DNA from: JAJDXW01 sp965243335
GTDB taxonomy: Bacteria > Pseudomonadota > Gammaproteobacteria > HK1
Reading direction: 5' to 3'
Length of the DNA: 64,000 bases
Assembly: GCA_965243335.1 (NCBI GenBank)
Contig: OZ251545.1
Location: forward strand, 558,001-622,000
A model generated the notes under the pieces. It saw only the letters and a program-made list of their open reading frames with translations. It did not search any database and was not told the DNA's origin. Position 1 is the stretch's first letter; each line of letters starts with the position of its first letter. Made by a program: the position numbers and the translations under genes. Shown one piece after another: positions 52,565 to 60,969 of the stretch.

Positions 52565-53260
52565 GTGATCGACCTCTACTACTGGCCCACCCCCAACGGC
52601 TGGAAGATCTCCATCATGCTCGAGGAGTGCGGGCTGCCCTATCGGGTGGTCCCGGTCAACATCGGGCGCGGCGAGCAGTTCCAGCCCGAATTTCTCGCGA
52701 TCAGCCCGAACAACCGGATGCCCGCGATCGTGGATCCGGAGGGGCCGGAGGGGCGGATCGCGATATTCGAATCGGGGGCGATCCTCACCTATCTGGCGGA
52801 GAAGTCGGGCCGGTTCCTGCCCGAAGCGGCGAACGCGCGCTTCGAGGTCCTGCAGTGGCTCTACTGGCAGGTCGGAGGGTTCGGGCCGATGGCCGGGCAG
52901 CTCAGCCACTTCGTGAACTACGCCCCCGAGCCGAACCCCTACGCGCACGACCGGTACGCGAAGGAATACGACCGGCTCATCGGGGTCATGGACCGCCGGC
53001 TCGCGGACCGCGAATTCCTCGCCGGGGATTACTCCATCGCCGACATGGCGACGTGGCCCTGGCTCCTCCCCTACAAGACGTTCGGGCAGTCGCTGGACGC
53101 CTACCCGAACGTCGTGCGCTGGCACGGGGCGATGAAGGCGCGCCCCGCCGCCCGGCGGGGGGTCGACGTGGGCAAGGAATGGCGCCGCACGGAGCCCCCG
53201 AGCGAGGAGGAGCGGCGGAACCTGTTCGGCCAGACCGGAGCCGGGCGGGCGGCGGGCTGA
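52565..53260 (+). CDS. Glutathione S-transferase, YfcG/YghU-like
   Basis: A 231-residue thioredoxin-fold plus helical-domain protein. The N-terminal motif YWPTPNGWKISIMLEECGL and AISPNNRMPAIVD, IFESGAILTYLAEK are characteristic of the nu-class family with disulfide reductase activity using glutathione. VLQWLYWQVGGFGPMAGQ marks the second domain. The start is GTG at 52565 with GGAGAG before it. It follows the fused exporter gene after 113 bases on the same strand. Confidence 0.93.
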   Translation: MIDLYYWPTPNGWKISIMLEECGLPYRVVPVNIGRGEQFQPEFLAISPNNRMPAIVDPEGPEGRIAIFESGAILTYLAEKSGRFLPEAANARFEVLQWLYWQVGGFGPMAGQLSHFVNYAPEPNPYAHDRYAKEYDRLIGVMDRRLADREFLAGDYSIADMATWPWLLPYKTFGQSLDAYPNVVRWHGAMKARPAARRGVDVGKEWRRTEPPSEEERRNLFGQTGAGRAAG

Positions 53261-53338
53261 GGGCCGCGGGCGCGGCGGGGTCGAAACGCCCCGGGCGCGG
53301 CCCGGCGGCGCCCTGCCGCGCGGGCGCCGGGCGGCAGG

Positions 53339-54346
53339 TCAGGAGGCGGGCCGAGCCATCCCTTCGATGCGGGCGAGCAGCTCGGCGCCCGTGTCGCATT
53401 CGATGATCCAGTCGCCGACCTCGCCGAGCTGGCCAGGCGCCGTGAAACGGCTCAGCAGCCCCGACAGCCGGTCGCCCGTCCCGGCATCGAACTTCCGCGC
53501 CGCCAGCCGGCACAGCAACGCCCGCTCCTCGGCGCGGCCCTGCTCGATACCCTGCTCCATGCCCTGTTCCCGAGCCTCCCTGTACCACTCCTGCACCCGT
53601 TCGGCCAACATCGCCGGCTCCTCCTCCAGTTGCTCCAATCGCGGCGCCGTCGGCGACAGGCCCTCCGAACGGAGCCCGGCCGGCATGGCCACCCGCAGGG
53701 CCAACTGCAGGAACGCCCGCTTGAGCTCCCCGTCCTCCGGACCCCGGAGCCATTCGAGCAACGCCGCCACGGCCCGCTCCAGCGCCTCCGGCGAACGGCT
53801 GTTCTCGAACCCGATCAGCGCCGTCACCAGGTTGCCTCGCGGCAGATCGTCCTCCTGGCGCGCCCGCTCGTCAAGCACGAAGTAGCGAAACGAAGGCTGG
53901 TAGCGCGCCAGCGGCTCGTCGACCGGGGCCAGCAGCTTCGCCACGTCATCGGCCGCCATCCAGCGCGAACGCCCGTTGTAGAGCACGACCGGGAGCACCG
54001 GCGGCAGCTCCCCGTCCGGCCCCAACTCCCCCCGGCGAATGAGGTCCTGGTACAGCAGCCCCGCGTAGACCAGCATCCGAACCGCCATGTACGGCTCGGC
54101 GGTGGACTGGAACTCGAGCAGCACGAGCACGTGGAGCCAGCCCGCGTCGCGGAAGCGCACCCGCCACAGCCCGTCGCCCTGGCGGCGGCGCAGGTCCTCG
54201 CTCACGAACTCCGCCGGGAGCTTCTCCAACGTCTCGAAGTCGAGCCGGTCGCTCCACCCCCTGGCCGCGAACCCGCGCAGCAGGTCCTTGACCATCCGGG
54301 GATGGGAGAACAGGTTCTTGTAGGCCGCGTCGTGCATGGGGGGCAC
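53339..54346 (-). CDS. Rpn-family PD-(D/E)XK nuclease / putative transposase
   Basis: A 335-residue protein of the YhgA-like/Rpn group, implicated in RecA-independent recombination. The signature start MHDAAYKNLFSHPRMVKDLL is present, followed by the nuclease-like core with VLVLLEFQSTAE (E.Q pattern) and PVVLYNGRSRW. The C-terminal third is helical with a short repeat (EQGMEQGIEQGRAEER). The ATG at 54337 is three codons in and may be the true start. These genes often multiply within genomes. Confidence 0.88.
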   Translation of the reverse strand: MPPMHDAAYKNLFSHPRMVKDLLRGFAARGWSDRLDFETLEKLPAEFVSEDLRRRQGDGLWRVRFRDAGWLHVLVLLEFQSTAEPYMAVRMLVYAGLLYQDLIRRGELGPDGELPPVLPVVLYNGRSRWMAADDVAKLLAPVDEPLARYQPSFRYFVLDERARQEDDLPRGNLVTALIGFENSRSPEALERAVAALLEWLRGPEDGELKRAFLQLALRVAMPAGLRSEGLSPTAPRLEQLEEEPAMLAERVQEWYREAREQGMEQGIEQGRAEERALLCRLAARKFDAGTGDRLSGLLSRFTAPGQLGEVGDWIIECDTGAELLARIEGMARPAS

Positions 54347-54751
54347 TGTAGCCTCGCCCCCTTTCGGTCGATACGGGCGCCAAGCTCGAAACGCCGGAGG
54401 GATCGGCTCGCATTTCGTGGGACGACGCCCCGCCCGCCGTAGGGCCGCGGCGCCTCCCGTCGGGGATTCGCCCTGTCCCGACGAGGCATACGGCCCTCGA
54501 CCGCCTGCACCCGCCGACGCCGCGAAGGTTCATCGTCGCAGGGCGCATTTCGTCACCGTCCGACCCACACCCAGGGGGCTCGACGTCCTTGCGACGAAGA
54601 TGTAGTGGGAGATGCGGGCTAGAATGTCCCACCGGCCTCCGGGGCTTCGCACGGTCGGCGCCCCCCGGCCGGAGCGCATGCAGGCGCCCCTTGACGCCCA
54701 CCGGCTCCGAGGCGGGCGCCCGCCGGAACGAATGGGCAGGAGGAACGGAAC
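54347..54751. other. Gene-free stretch between the Rpn gene and the TauD gene
   Basis: No convincing frame or repeat is seen. A TAGAAT at 54622 could be a -10 box for the dioxygenase gene, whose ATG lies about 125 bases downstream. Confidence 0.4.
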
Positions 54752-55621
54752 ATGCTCTCGACAGGTCCCCTCGAAGGCGCGAGCTTCGGCGTCGAGGCGG
54801 TCGGGATCGACGTCGCCCAGGGTCTCGACGACGAGACGCTCAAGGCCCTCGCCGACGCCGTGCACGAACATCGCCTGCTCGTCATTCGCGGCCAGCGTAT
54901 GACCGAGGACCAGTACCTCGAGTTCGGGCGCTGGTGGGGCGAGCCCATCCCCCACGTGCTCGACCACCTGCGGATGCCGGGCTACCCGGAGATGATGGCG
55001 ATCGGGAACTACGGCGGCGAGTGGAAGGACAACGAGGCGGTCCGCAACGGGGCCGCGTTCTGGCATACCGACCAGTCCTACGAGGCGGTTCCGTCGAGCG
55101 CGACGATGCTCTTCTCGATCAGGTCCCCGGAAACCGGCGGCGAGACGCAGCTCGCGGATCTCAAGAGCGCATACGACGCGCTTCCGGCGGACCTGAAGCA
55201 GCGCCTCGAGGGCCGCTACGCCTGGCACCTCTACGGTGCGAGCAGCGGGGAGGGGGACGAAGCGATCGCGAATCCCCTCATCACCGGCGAGCAGGTGGAG
55301 CGGGTCCCCGCCGTCCGGCACCTGATCGTCCGGCCCCACGACGTCACCGGGCGCAAGACCCTCTACGGGGTGGCCGGCACGCCCTACGCGATCGAGGGGA
55401 TGGAGGAGGAAGAGGGGGCGGCGATCCTCAAGGAGCTCAAGCGGCACGCGCTCCAGGAGCGGTTCATCTACCGCCACAAGTACCGGGTCGGGGACGTCGC
55501 GATCTACGACACCACCCAGACCCTTCACTCGGGGACCCCGATCGAGCCCGCGAGGGACGAGCGCAACACCCGCCTGCTGTGGCGGATCAGCGTGCGCGGA
55601 ACCCCCCGCGCCTGGCACTGA
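54752..55621 (+). CDS. TauD/TfdA-family Fe(II)/2-oxoglutarate dioxygenase
   Basis: A 289-residue oxygenase. Iron ligands are H105 and D107 in FWHTDQSYEAVPS and distal H259 in TTQTLHSGTP. TGGETQLADLKSAYDALP and RLLWRISVRGTP support the 2-oxoglutarate site. It resembles the TfdA subgroup more than the enzyme at 23340, to which it is only distantly similar. The ATG follows GGGCAGGAGGAACGG. The substrate is unknown. Confidence 0.9.
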   Translation: MLSTGPLEGASFGVEAVGIDVAQGLDDETLKALADAVHEHRLLVIRGQRMTEDQYLEFGRWWGEPIPHVLDHLRMPGYPEMMAIGNYGGEWKDNEAVRNGAAFWHTDQSYEAVPSSATMLFSIRSPETGGETQLADLKSAYDALPADLKQRLEGRYAWHLYGASSGEGDEAIANPLITGEQVERVPAVRHLIVRPHDVTGRKTLYGVAGTPYAIEGMEEEEGAAILKELKRHALQERFIYRHKYRVGDVAIYDTTQTLHSGTPIEPARDERNTRLLWRISVRGTPRAWH

Positions 55622-55752
55622 CCCGACTACCGCCGGCCCTGCCTGGCCAAGGACGGGGGCGGGTTGAATGGCTGCGGGTCATGTTGCGCCTGGCAGTGGG
55701 GGGGTGCAGTATCCGGGCAGTGAAACGACGGACCCGAACCCGAGGAAAGGTG

Positions 55753-55962
55753 ATGCCGGAGTCGTCCGAGGAACGGGGCGCCACGCCCCGGCGCGATGAG
55801 GCGCCGCAGGAACGCGTTGCGACGCGGCTTCCCCATGCGCGCTCGGCGCCGGAGGGTACCGAACGCGCCCTGCTTCATGGAACCGGGCTGCCGGGCGACC
55901 GGCCTGTAGCGGGGGAGATGGCCTGCGGTAAGGGGATGATCCGCCGGATGGCGGATCGATAG
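55753..55962 (+). CDS. Possible small protein preceding the 55963 gene
   Basis: A 69-residue frame rich in Arg, Glu and Gly with no recognised family. It has a very good ribosome-binding site (GAGGAAAGGTG) directly before the ATG, and its TAG stop abuts the ATG of the next gene. This arrangement is the only support. The composition does not rule out chance. Confidence 0.35.
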   Translation: MPESSEERGATPRRDEAPQERVATRLPHARSAPEGTERALLHGTGLPGDRPVAGEMACGKGMIRRMADR

Positions 55963-56235
55963 ATGCTCTACGCGATCGTAGCCTTCGCAGGGGATGAGCC
56001 GCGTCTGCCGGACGGGGTGGAGAAGCATTTGCGGAGCATCAACGACCAGTACGCCCCGACGGCATGGTTCGTCACCTTCGATGGGACGGCGGACGAGCTC
56101 ACGGATCTGATCTGGCCCGATGACCGCAACGAGACCGCGCACCCCATGCCGGAGGGGATCGTGATTCGCGTATCCTCCTACAACGGCTTCGCATCGAAGC
56201 GGTTCTGGGAATGGCTGGGGGTCCATCTGCCATGA
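55963..56235 (+). CDS. Small protein with SinR/Cas2-like length and pattern, function unknown
   Basis: A 90-residue protein. MLYAIVAFAG begins a hydrophobic strand, TAWFVTFDGTADELTDLIW and GIVIRVSSYNG form two more strand-turn units, and it ends KRFWEWLGVHLP. The order resembles small ferredoxin-fold proteins of the SinR-like/Cas2-like type, with S/T-W in the second strand and a Trp-containing C-terminal helix. The similarity is weak and only by eye. The ATG follows the TAG of the upstream frame directly, and its stop overlaps the next ATG by four bases. Confidence 0.7.
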   Translation: MLYAIVAFAGDEPRLPDGVEKHLRSINDQYAPTAWFVTFDGTADELTDLIWPDDRNETAHPMPEGIVIRVSSYNGFASKRFWEWLGVHLP

Positions 56236-56531
56236 GCCGTGGTGGGCCGGAGCGGAAGCCGGACTCTCTCGAAAAGAGGCAGGCCCCGACGGACGATTCG
56301 GGGCAGTGGGCGATGTTGGCGTTCAATCAGATTACCGATCGGCTCGACCGTATCGACGCTCGGCTCGACCGCATCGAGGGAGCGGTGGGGAACCTGAAGA
56401 AGGTGGTGTGGACGGCAGCGGGCGTGATCCTCGCCTTGGGCTTCATCGCCTCGGTCGTGTTCGGTTTCACGGACCTCGTTGCCAGGATGATCCCTGTCGA
56501 GATCACGATTCGGAGTCTGCCTGCCCCGTAG
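56232..56531 (+). CDS. Small coiled-coil membrane protein
   Basis: A 99-residue protein. A hydrophilic N-terminus is followed by heptads ITDRLDRIDARLDRIEGAVG, a short coiled coil, then a single membrane segment (VVWTAAGVILALGFIASVVFGF) and a short tail. Phage and plasmid proteins with this design often sit at the inner membrane as lysis or signalling accessories, but no family is recognised here. The ATGA overlap with the preceding gene indicates translational coupling. Confidence 0.7.
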   Translation: MSRGGPERKPDSLEKRQAPTDDSGQWAMLAFNQITDRLDRIDARLDRIEGAVGNLKKVVWTAAGVILALGFIASVVFGFTDLVARMIPVEITIRSLPAP

Positions 56532-56671
56532 CGGCCGGGCGCGCTCCGGAGAGGAAGCCGCTCGGAGTGCTCGACTCCCGGTACGTGCGCCGTCGCCCGC
56601 GAGGGATGCGGCGGCGTAGCCCAAGGGGCATCGAGCCCCCGGCGCCGGGGTCCGGGTCATCGACGCTCGAA

Positions 56672-57613
56672 TCAGCCGGCGGCGCCCGGCGCCGCGGCGC
56701 GCAGGCCCAGCATGTGGCAGATGGCGAAGGTGAGGTCGGCGCGGTTGAGGGTGTAGAAGTGGAAGTCGGAGACGCCTTCGGCGGCGAGGATCCGGCACTG
56801 CTCCCCGGCGACCATCGCCGCGACCAGCTTGCGCGCGTCCGGATCGTCCTCCAGCGTCTCGAACAGCCGCGACAGCCAGCGCGGCGTGGAGGCCCCGCAC
56901 AGGCGCGCGAAGCGGGCGACCTGGGCGTAGTTGGTCACCGGCAGGATGCCGGGGATGAGCGGCGCCTCGATCCCGGCCCGGCGGACCCGGTCCCGGAAGC
57001 CGAGAAACCGCTCGGTGTCGAAGAAGAACTGGGTGATGGCCCGGCTCGCGCCCGCATCGAGCTTGCGCTTGAGGTTGTCGAGGTCGAAGCGCGGGCTCGG
57101 GGCCTCGGGATGGGTCTCCGGGTAGGCGGCGACCGAGACCTCGAAGTCTGCGATCCGGCGAAGGCCGGCCACGAGGTCGACCGCGTGGGCGTATCCGCCG
57201 GGATGCGGCGCGTAGCGGGCGCCGGGCTCGGGGGGGTCGCCGCGCAGGGCCACGATGTGGCGGACCCCCGCCGCGTGGTAGGCGCGCGCCGCCTCGTCCA
57301 CCTCCTCGCGCGGCGCGCCGACGCAGGTGAGGTGGGCCGCCGGGGTGAGGCAGGTCTCTTCAAGGATCCGGCGCACCGTCGCGTGGGTGCGGTGGCGGGC
57401 GCCGCCCCCCGCGCCGTAAGTGACGGATACGAACCGCGGCTCGAGCGGAGCGAGGCGGAGGATGGACCGCCACAGGGTCTTCTCCATCGCTTCCGTCCGG
57501 GGAGGGAAGAACTCGAACGACACCCCAATGCCGTCCATCCCCGAGAAGCGGAGCGCAAGGGCGCTCAGCCGTTCGGGGACTTCGGCAGGCTCGATCTCCG
57601 GGGTCGCGACCAT
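56672..57613 (-). CDS. metF: Methylenetetrahydrofolate reductase
   Basis: A 313-residue FAD-dependent TIM barrel that reduces 5,10-methylene-THF to 5-methyl-THF for methionine synthesis. Hallmarks are SFEFFPPRTEAMEKTLW, FVSVTYGAGGG, HLTCVG, HIVALRGDPPEPG, AAYPETHPEA, AITQFFFDTERF and GILPVTNYAQVARFA. The C-terminal FHFYTLNRADL is standard. The product 5-methyl-THF links to the one-carbon units produced by the glycine cleavage genes elsewhere in the window. Confidence 0.95.
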   Translation of the reverse strand: MVATPEIEPAEVPERLSALALRFSGMDGIGVSFEFFPPRTEAMEKTLWRSILRLAPLEPRFVSVTYGAGGGARHRTHATVRRILEETCLTPAAHLTCVGAPREEVDEAARAYHAAGVRHIVALRGDPPEPGARYAPHPGGYAHAVDLVAGLRRIADFEVSVAAYPETHPEAPSPRFDLDNLKRKLDAGASRAITQFFFDTERFLGFRDRVRRAGIEAPLIPGILPVTNYAQVARFARLCGASTPRWLSRLFETLEDDPDARKLVAAMVAGEQCRILAAEGVSDFHFYTLNRADLTFAICHMLGLRAAAPGAAG

Positions 57614-57798
57614 TCTGGACCTTTCCGACTGCCTTCCGGGGCCGTGATGCGCCGGGCGGGTGAGGGATCATCGCACGGTTCGTTGCCCTATCATGCGAGC
57701 GCGCGGGTTCGGGACGCCGGTTCGGGGCGCGGCGGCAGGCGCGTCGTACCTGCCGGGCGCAGAGGACCCGGGCGGGGTGGAATCGGGGGAGGAGAGCG

Positions 57799-58470
57799 AT
57801 GGTCAAGCTGGTCGTCTACTTCAAGCGCCGGGCCGGCATGGAGGTCGAGCCCTTCCAGGAATACTGGCGGACCCGGCACGCGGAGGTGGTCCGCGGGCTG
57901 CCCGGGATCCGGCGCTACGTGCAGTCCCACACCCTCCTCGGGGGCTACCGCAGGGGGGCGCCCGCCTTCGACGGGACCGCGGAGGTCTGGTTCGACGACG
58001 TGGACGCGATCCGCGCGCTCGACGGCGCGGACGCGCTGCGGGCGGTGCAGGAGGACGAGGCGCGGTTCATCGACCGCTCCACGATGCGGACCCTCGTGAC
58101 CGACGAGCGCCTGATCAAGGACGGCGACCCGCCGGCCGGCGGGGTCAAGAACGTCGAGTTCGTGCGCCGGCGGCCGGACCTCGGGGTCGAGGAATTCCAG
58201 CGCTACTGGCGCGAGACGCACGGCCCGCTCGCGAGCGAGATCCCGGTCATCGTGCGCTACGTGCAGAGCCACTGCCGCCGGGGCGGCTACGCGAACGGGC
58301 GCCAGCCCCCCTGTGACGGGGTCGCGATCACCTGGTTCGCGAGCACGGACGCGATGCGCGAATCGGCGCGGACCGACGCCTATGCCCGGACCCGCGCCGA
58401 CGAGGCCAACTTCATCGCGCCGGGGGAGCTCCCGTTCATCATCACCCGGGAGCACGTCGTCATCGCCTGA
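57799..58470 (+). CDS. EthD-domain protein with two tandem domains
   Basis: A 223-residue protein made of two EthD/dimeric alpha-beta barrel domains. The first has KLVVYFKRRAGMEVEPFQEYW and RHAEVVRGLPGIRRYVQSH. The second has VKNVEFVRRRPDLGVEEFQRYW and THGPLASEIPVIVRYVQSHC. EthD proteins accompany cytochrome P450 ether degradation or act as small-molecule monooxygenases; fused double forms replace the usual homodimer. The ATG follows GGGGGAGGAGAG. No partner oxidase is adjacent. Confidence 0.85.
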   Translation: MVKLVVYFKRRAGMEVEPFQEYWRTRHAEVVRGLPGIRRYVQSHTLLGGYRRGAPAFDGTAEVWFDDVDAIRALDGADALRAVQEDEARFIDRSTMRTLVTDERLIKDGDPPAGGVKNVEFVRRRPDLGVEEFQRYWRETHGPLASEIPVIVRYVQSHCRRGGYANGRQPPCDGVAITWFASTDAMRESARTDAYARTRADEANFIAPGELPFIITREHVVIA

Positions 58471-58610
58471 TCGCCCCCGCGCCTCGAACTCGTGTCCCTG
58501 CTCGTGTCATGGAGCCTCCGGGACAGGAGCGCAGGCCGCGGGGTCTCGCATGGATCGCATCCGCAGTGCCAACCGGCCGGCGTGAATATTCGGGGGGGAA
58601 GGTCGGCGCT

Positions 58611-59852
58611 TCAGGGGAAGCGGTCGAAGCGGAAGGGGGCGAGCGGCGCCGGCATCTCCCCGCTCACCAGCTCCTCGGCGGCGAGCCGTCCGAGGTACGG
58701 CCCCAGGGTCACCCCGCTGTGGGTGGCGATGACGTAGAGGCCGCGGACCCGGGGGACCGGGCCGATGATGGTGCGGTCGTCCGCGGGTACGGGCCGGACC
58801 CCGATCCGGACCGTGCACGCGCGGGCCAGCGTTTCCAGGGGAGCGCCCCCGCCGAGCCGCGGGACCAGGGCGCGCGCCCGCGCGAGGAGGGCGACCGCCC
58901 GCGCCTCCGCATCGTCCGGCGCCTCGCTCTCGGGGTCCGCGTCCTCGGAGCCGATGCGAAGGCCGCCCGAAGGCCCGGGGCGGACGTGGAATGCGTTGTC
59001 CCCGGTGTAGAGCACGTGGCGGACGAGCCGGAAGGGTCCGGTGTCCGGGACATCGACGAGGAGGCCGGGCCGGCGGGTGAGGAACGGACGGTTGCCGAGC
59101 TCCCCCGGCTGGAGCCACGCCCGGAGGAGGTCTTCGGTGTCGGGGCCGAGGGCCGCCACCACCACCGGGGCGGTGAGCCGCCCGCCCCCGCCGGCCTCGA
59201 CCCCGCGGACCGCGCCGGCTTCGTCCCGCAGGAGCCCGGCGACCCGGCCCCGGCCGCCGCCCGCGATCAACGCGCCTCCCCGTCGCCGCACCTCCTCGCA
59301 GAGGAGGCCGACGGCGCGGGGCGCGTCGAGCCAGGCGTCGCCCCAGGCGAGGAAGCCCTCCGCGCCGTCCGGCAGGGCGGCGTGGGGTTCGAGCGCCCGC
59401 AGGCCGTCCGTGTCGAGGGGGGCGACGGGGTAGCTCCATTCCCGCAGCCGCGCCACCTGGCCGCGCAGCGCCTGCCGGCGCGCCTCGTCGCCCGGATCGG
59501 CCCACGCGATCATCCCGGCGGGATGGAGCCCGACGCGGCCCTCGCCGAACTCCCGCGCGAGGGCGCGGTAGTGCTCGGCCCCGCGCGCGTTCAGCCGGTG
59601 GTAATCCTCCCGGTCGGTCTTGGCCGTCGCGTTGATCCACGCGAAGCTCGCCCCGCTGGTCCCGACCCTCCCCGTCTCCCCCGCTCCCTTCGCTCCGCCG
59701 GACGCGGCGCCGACGGGGTTCGGGTCGAGGAGGGCGACGCGGGCGTTCGCGCGGGCGAGGGCGAACGCGGTTCCCGCCCCGACGATGCCGGCCCCGACCA
59801 CGATCGCGTCGAAATCGCTCACCGGGCCGCGACCGGCGCGGCTAGCCCGCAT
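58611..59852 (-). CDS. FAD-dependent oxidoreductase, D-amino-acid oxidase family
   Basis: A protein of up to 413 residues with the dinucleotide-binding motif VVGAGIVGAGTAFALARANARVALLD near the N-terminus. Family segments include ASFAWINATAKTD, HPAGMIAWADPG and the C-terminal RGLYVIATHSGVTLGPYLG. Such enzymes oxidise glycine, sarcosine or other secondary or D-amino acids. A GTG ten codons in (59822) gives MSDFDAIVVGAG, the more typical start. The substrate is unknown. Confidence 0.88.
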   Translation of the reverse strand: MRASRAGRGPVSDFDAIVVGAGIVGAGTAFALARANARVALLDPNPVGAASGGAKGAGETGRVGTSGASFAWINATAKTDREDYHRLNARGAEHYRALAREFGEGRVGLHPAGMIAWADPGDEARRQALRGQVARLREWSYPVAPLDTDGLRALEPHAALPDGAEGFLAWGDAWLDAPRAVGLLCEEVRRRGGALIAGGGRGRVAGLLRDEAGAVRGVEAGGGGRLTAPVVVAALGPDTEDLLRAWLQPGELGNRPFLTRRPGLLVDVPDTGPFRLVRHVLYTGDNAFHVRPGPSGGLRIGSEDADPESEAPDDAEARAVALLARARALVPRLGGGAPLETLARACTVRIGVRPVPADDRTIIGPVPRVRGLYVIATHSGVTLGPYLGRLAAEELVSGEMPAPLAPFRFDRFP

Positions 59853-59981
59853 ACGTCACCGAGCCCCGCCGCGAGGGCGCGGAGACGCCGCGGCCGCGGG
59901 GACCGAAGCGCGCGCTGCCGATGCCGAAGGCCCGGGCAGGGCGGGGCGCCCGTTCCGCCGCTTTCGCCGCCGGCCCCTCCA

Positions 59982-60692
59982 TCAGAACGGGACGTCGAGC
60001 GCTTCGCAGAGGAATCGCATGAAGCCGGCGGCATCGCGCATCCGGGCGGCCGCCAAGTCCGGGAACCCCGGCCCGAGCACGTCCTCCGGGGGAAGCTCGT
60101 GGCCGGCGATGAAGTCCTTCCGCCGGAGGTCCTCCGCGAAGGGATGGTCCTTCTCGAACCCGCGCGGGACCCGCTTGAGGCTCTCCCCACCGAGGCGGAA
60201 CGACGCCCCGAACGCCGCGCCGTCCCGCACCTCGCGCCACGTGTCCGGCTCTTCGTCGATGCGGGAGCGGATCATGAACAGCGCGGCGGAATCGGGCCGC
60301 CACACCCCCGCCCCGAGGAACGCGCTCCCCGTCTCGAAATGGACGTAGAACCCGGGGGCATGGACGTCGCGGCCGAGCGCGTGGCGGAACTGGATCCCCA
60401 CGTTGGTCTTGTACGGGGTCTTGTCGGGCGAGAAGCGGGTGTCCCGGTGGATCCGCATCAGGGAGCCTCCCGTCTTGCGGTCGTCCGCCCGGAAGTGGGG
60501 AGAGACGGCGGCGAGGGCCGGAGCCATCGCCCGGATGAACGCGCGGGCCGGCTCGCGCACCGTCTCCTCGTAGCGCTCCCGGTTCGCGGCGAACCAGGAA
60601 CGCTCGTTGCGCGCGCGGAGGTCCTGGAGGAACGTCGCCAGCTCGGGGCCGAAGCCTCGGAAGTCCGCCATGATCGCCCATATCCTCCCCAC
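59982..60692 (-). CDS. DUF2461 (TIGR02453) family protein
   Basis: A 236-residue protein of a conserved family of unknown role. Marks of the family are LATFLQDLRARNERSWFAANRERYEE, IHRDTRFSPDKTPYKTNVGIQFRH, HAPGFYVHFE and VPRGFEKDHPFAEDLRRKDF. The ATG at 60671 (MADFRGFGPEL) is the usual start; the frame opens seven codons earlier. It lies 129 bases from the FAD oxidoreductase gene on the same strand. Confidence 0.9.
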   Translation of the reverse strand: MGRIWAIMADFRGFGPELATFLQDLRARNERSWFAANRERYEETVREPARAFIRAMAPALAAVSPHFRADDRKTGGSLMRIHRDTRFSPDKTPYKTNVGIQFRHALGRDVHAPGFYVHFETGSAFLGAGVWRPDSAALFMIRSRIDEEPDTWREVRDGAAFGASFRLGGESLKRVPRGFEKDHPFAEDLRRKDFIAGHELPPEDVLGPGFPDLAAARMRDAAGFMRFLCEALDVPF

Positions 60693-60734
60693 AGCTCCGA
60701 GTCAATGTAGCAGAGAGGCGCCGCCGGGGCCGCC

Positions 60735-60815
60735 GCGCCTTGGGAACGAGGCGCGTGCGCTGTAGGGATTTTCGCCAATGGCGAACGCCCCTGGGTACGC
60801 CCGCAGAGGCCGCAG
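60735..60815. repeat. Dispersed intergenic repeat, copy 8 (reverse of the right half of copy 4)
   Basis: Read on the minus strand it gives GGGCGTACCCAGGGGCGTTC, CCATTGGCGAAAATCC and GCGCACGCGCCTCG, matching 21436-21500 with few changes. The left half and core are missing. Confidence 0.65.
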
Positions 60816-60969
60816 CACGGGGCGGCCGTCCCCGTCGGGGACGCCGCGAAACGCGGTATCATGGGCGCGGGCGGGGGCCTCGGGCTCCGCCCTCATCGAC
60901 TTCAGGCCCGAAGAAGACGCCCCGCCCCGGCCGCGGGGCGGAAGGACGACGTGAGAGAGGGGTCGTCGG

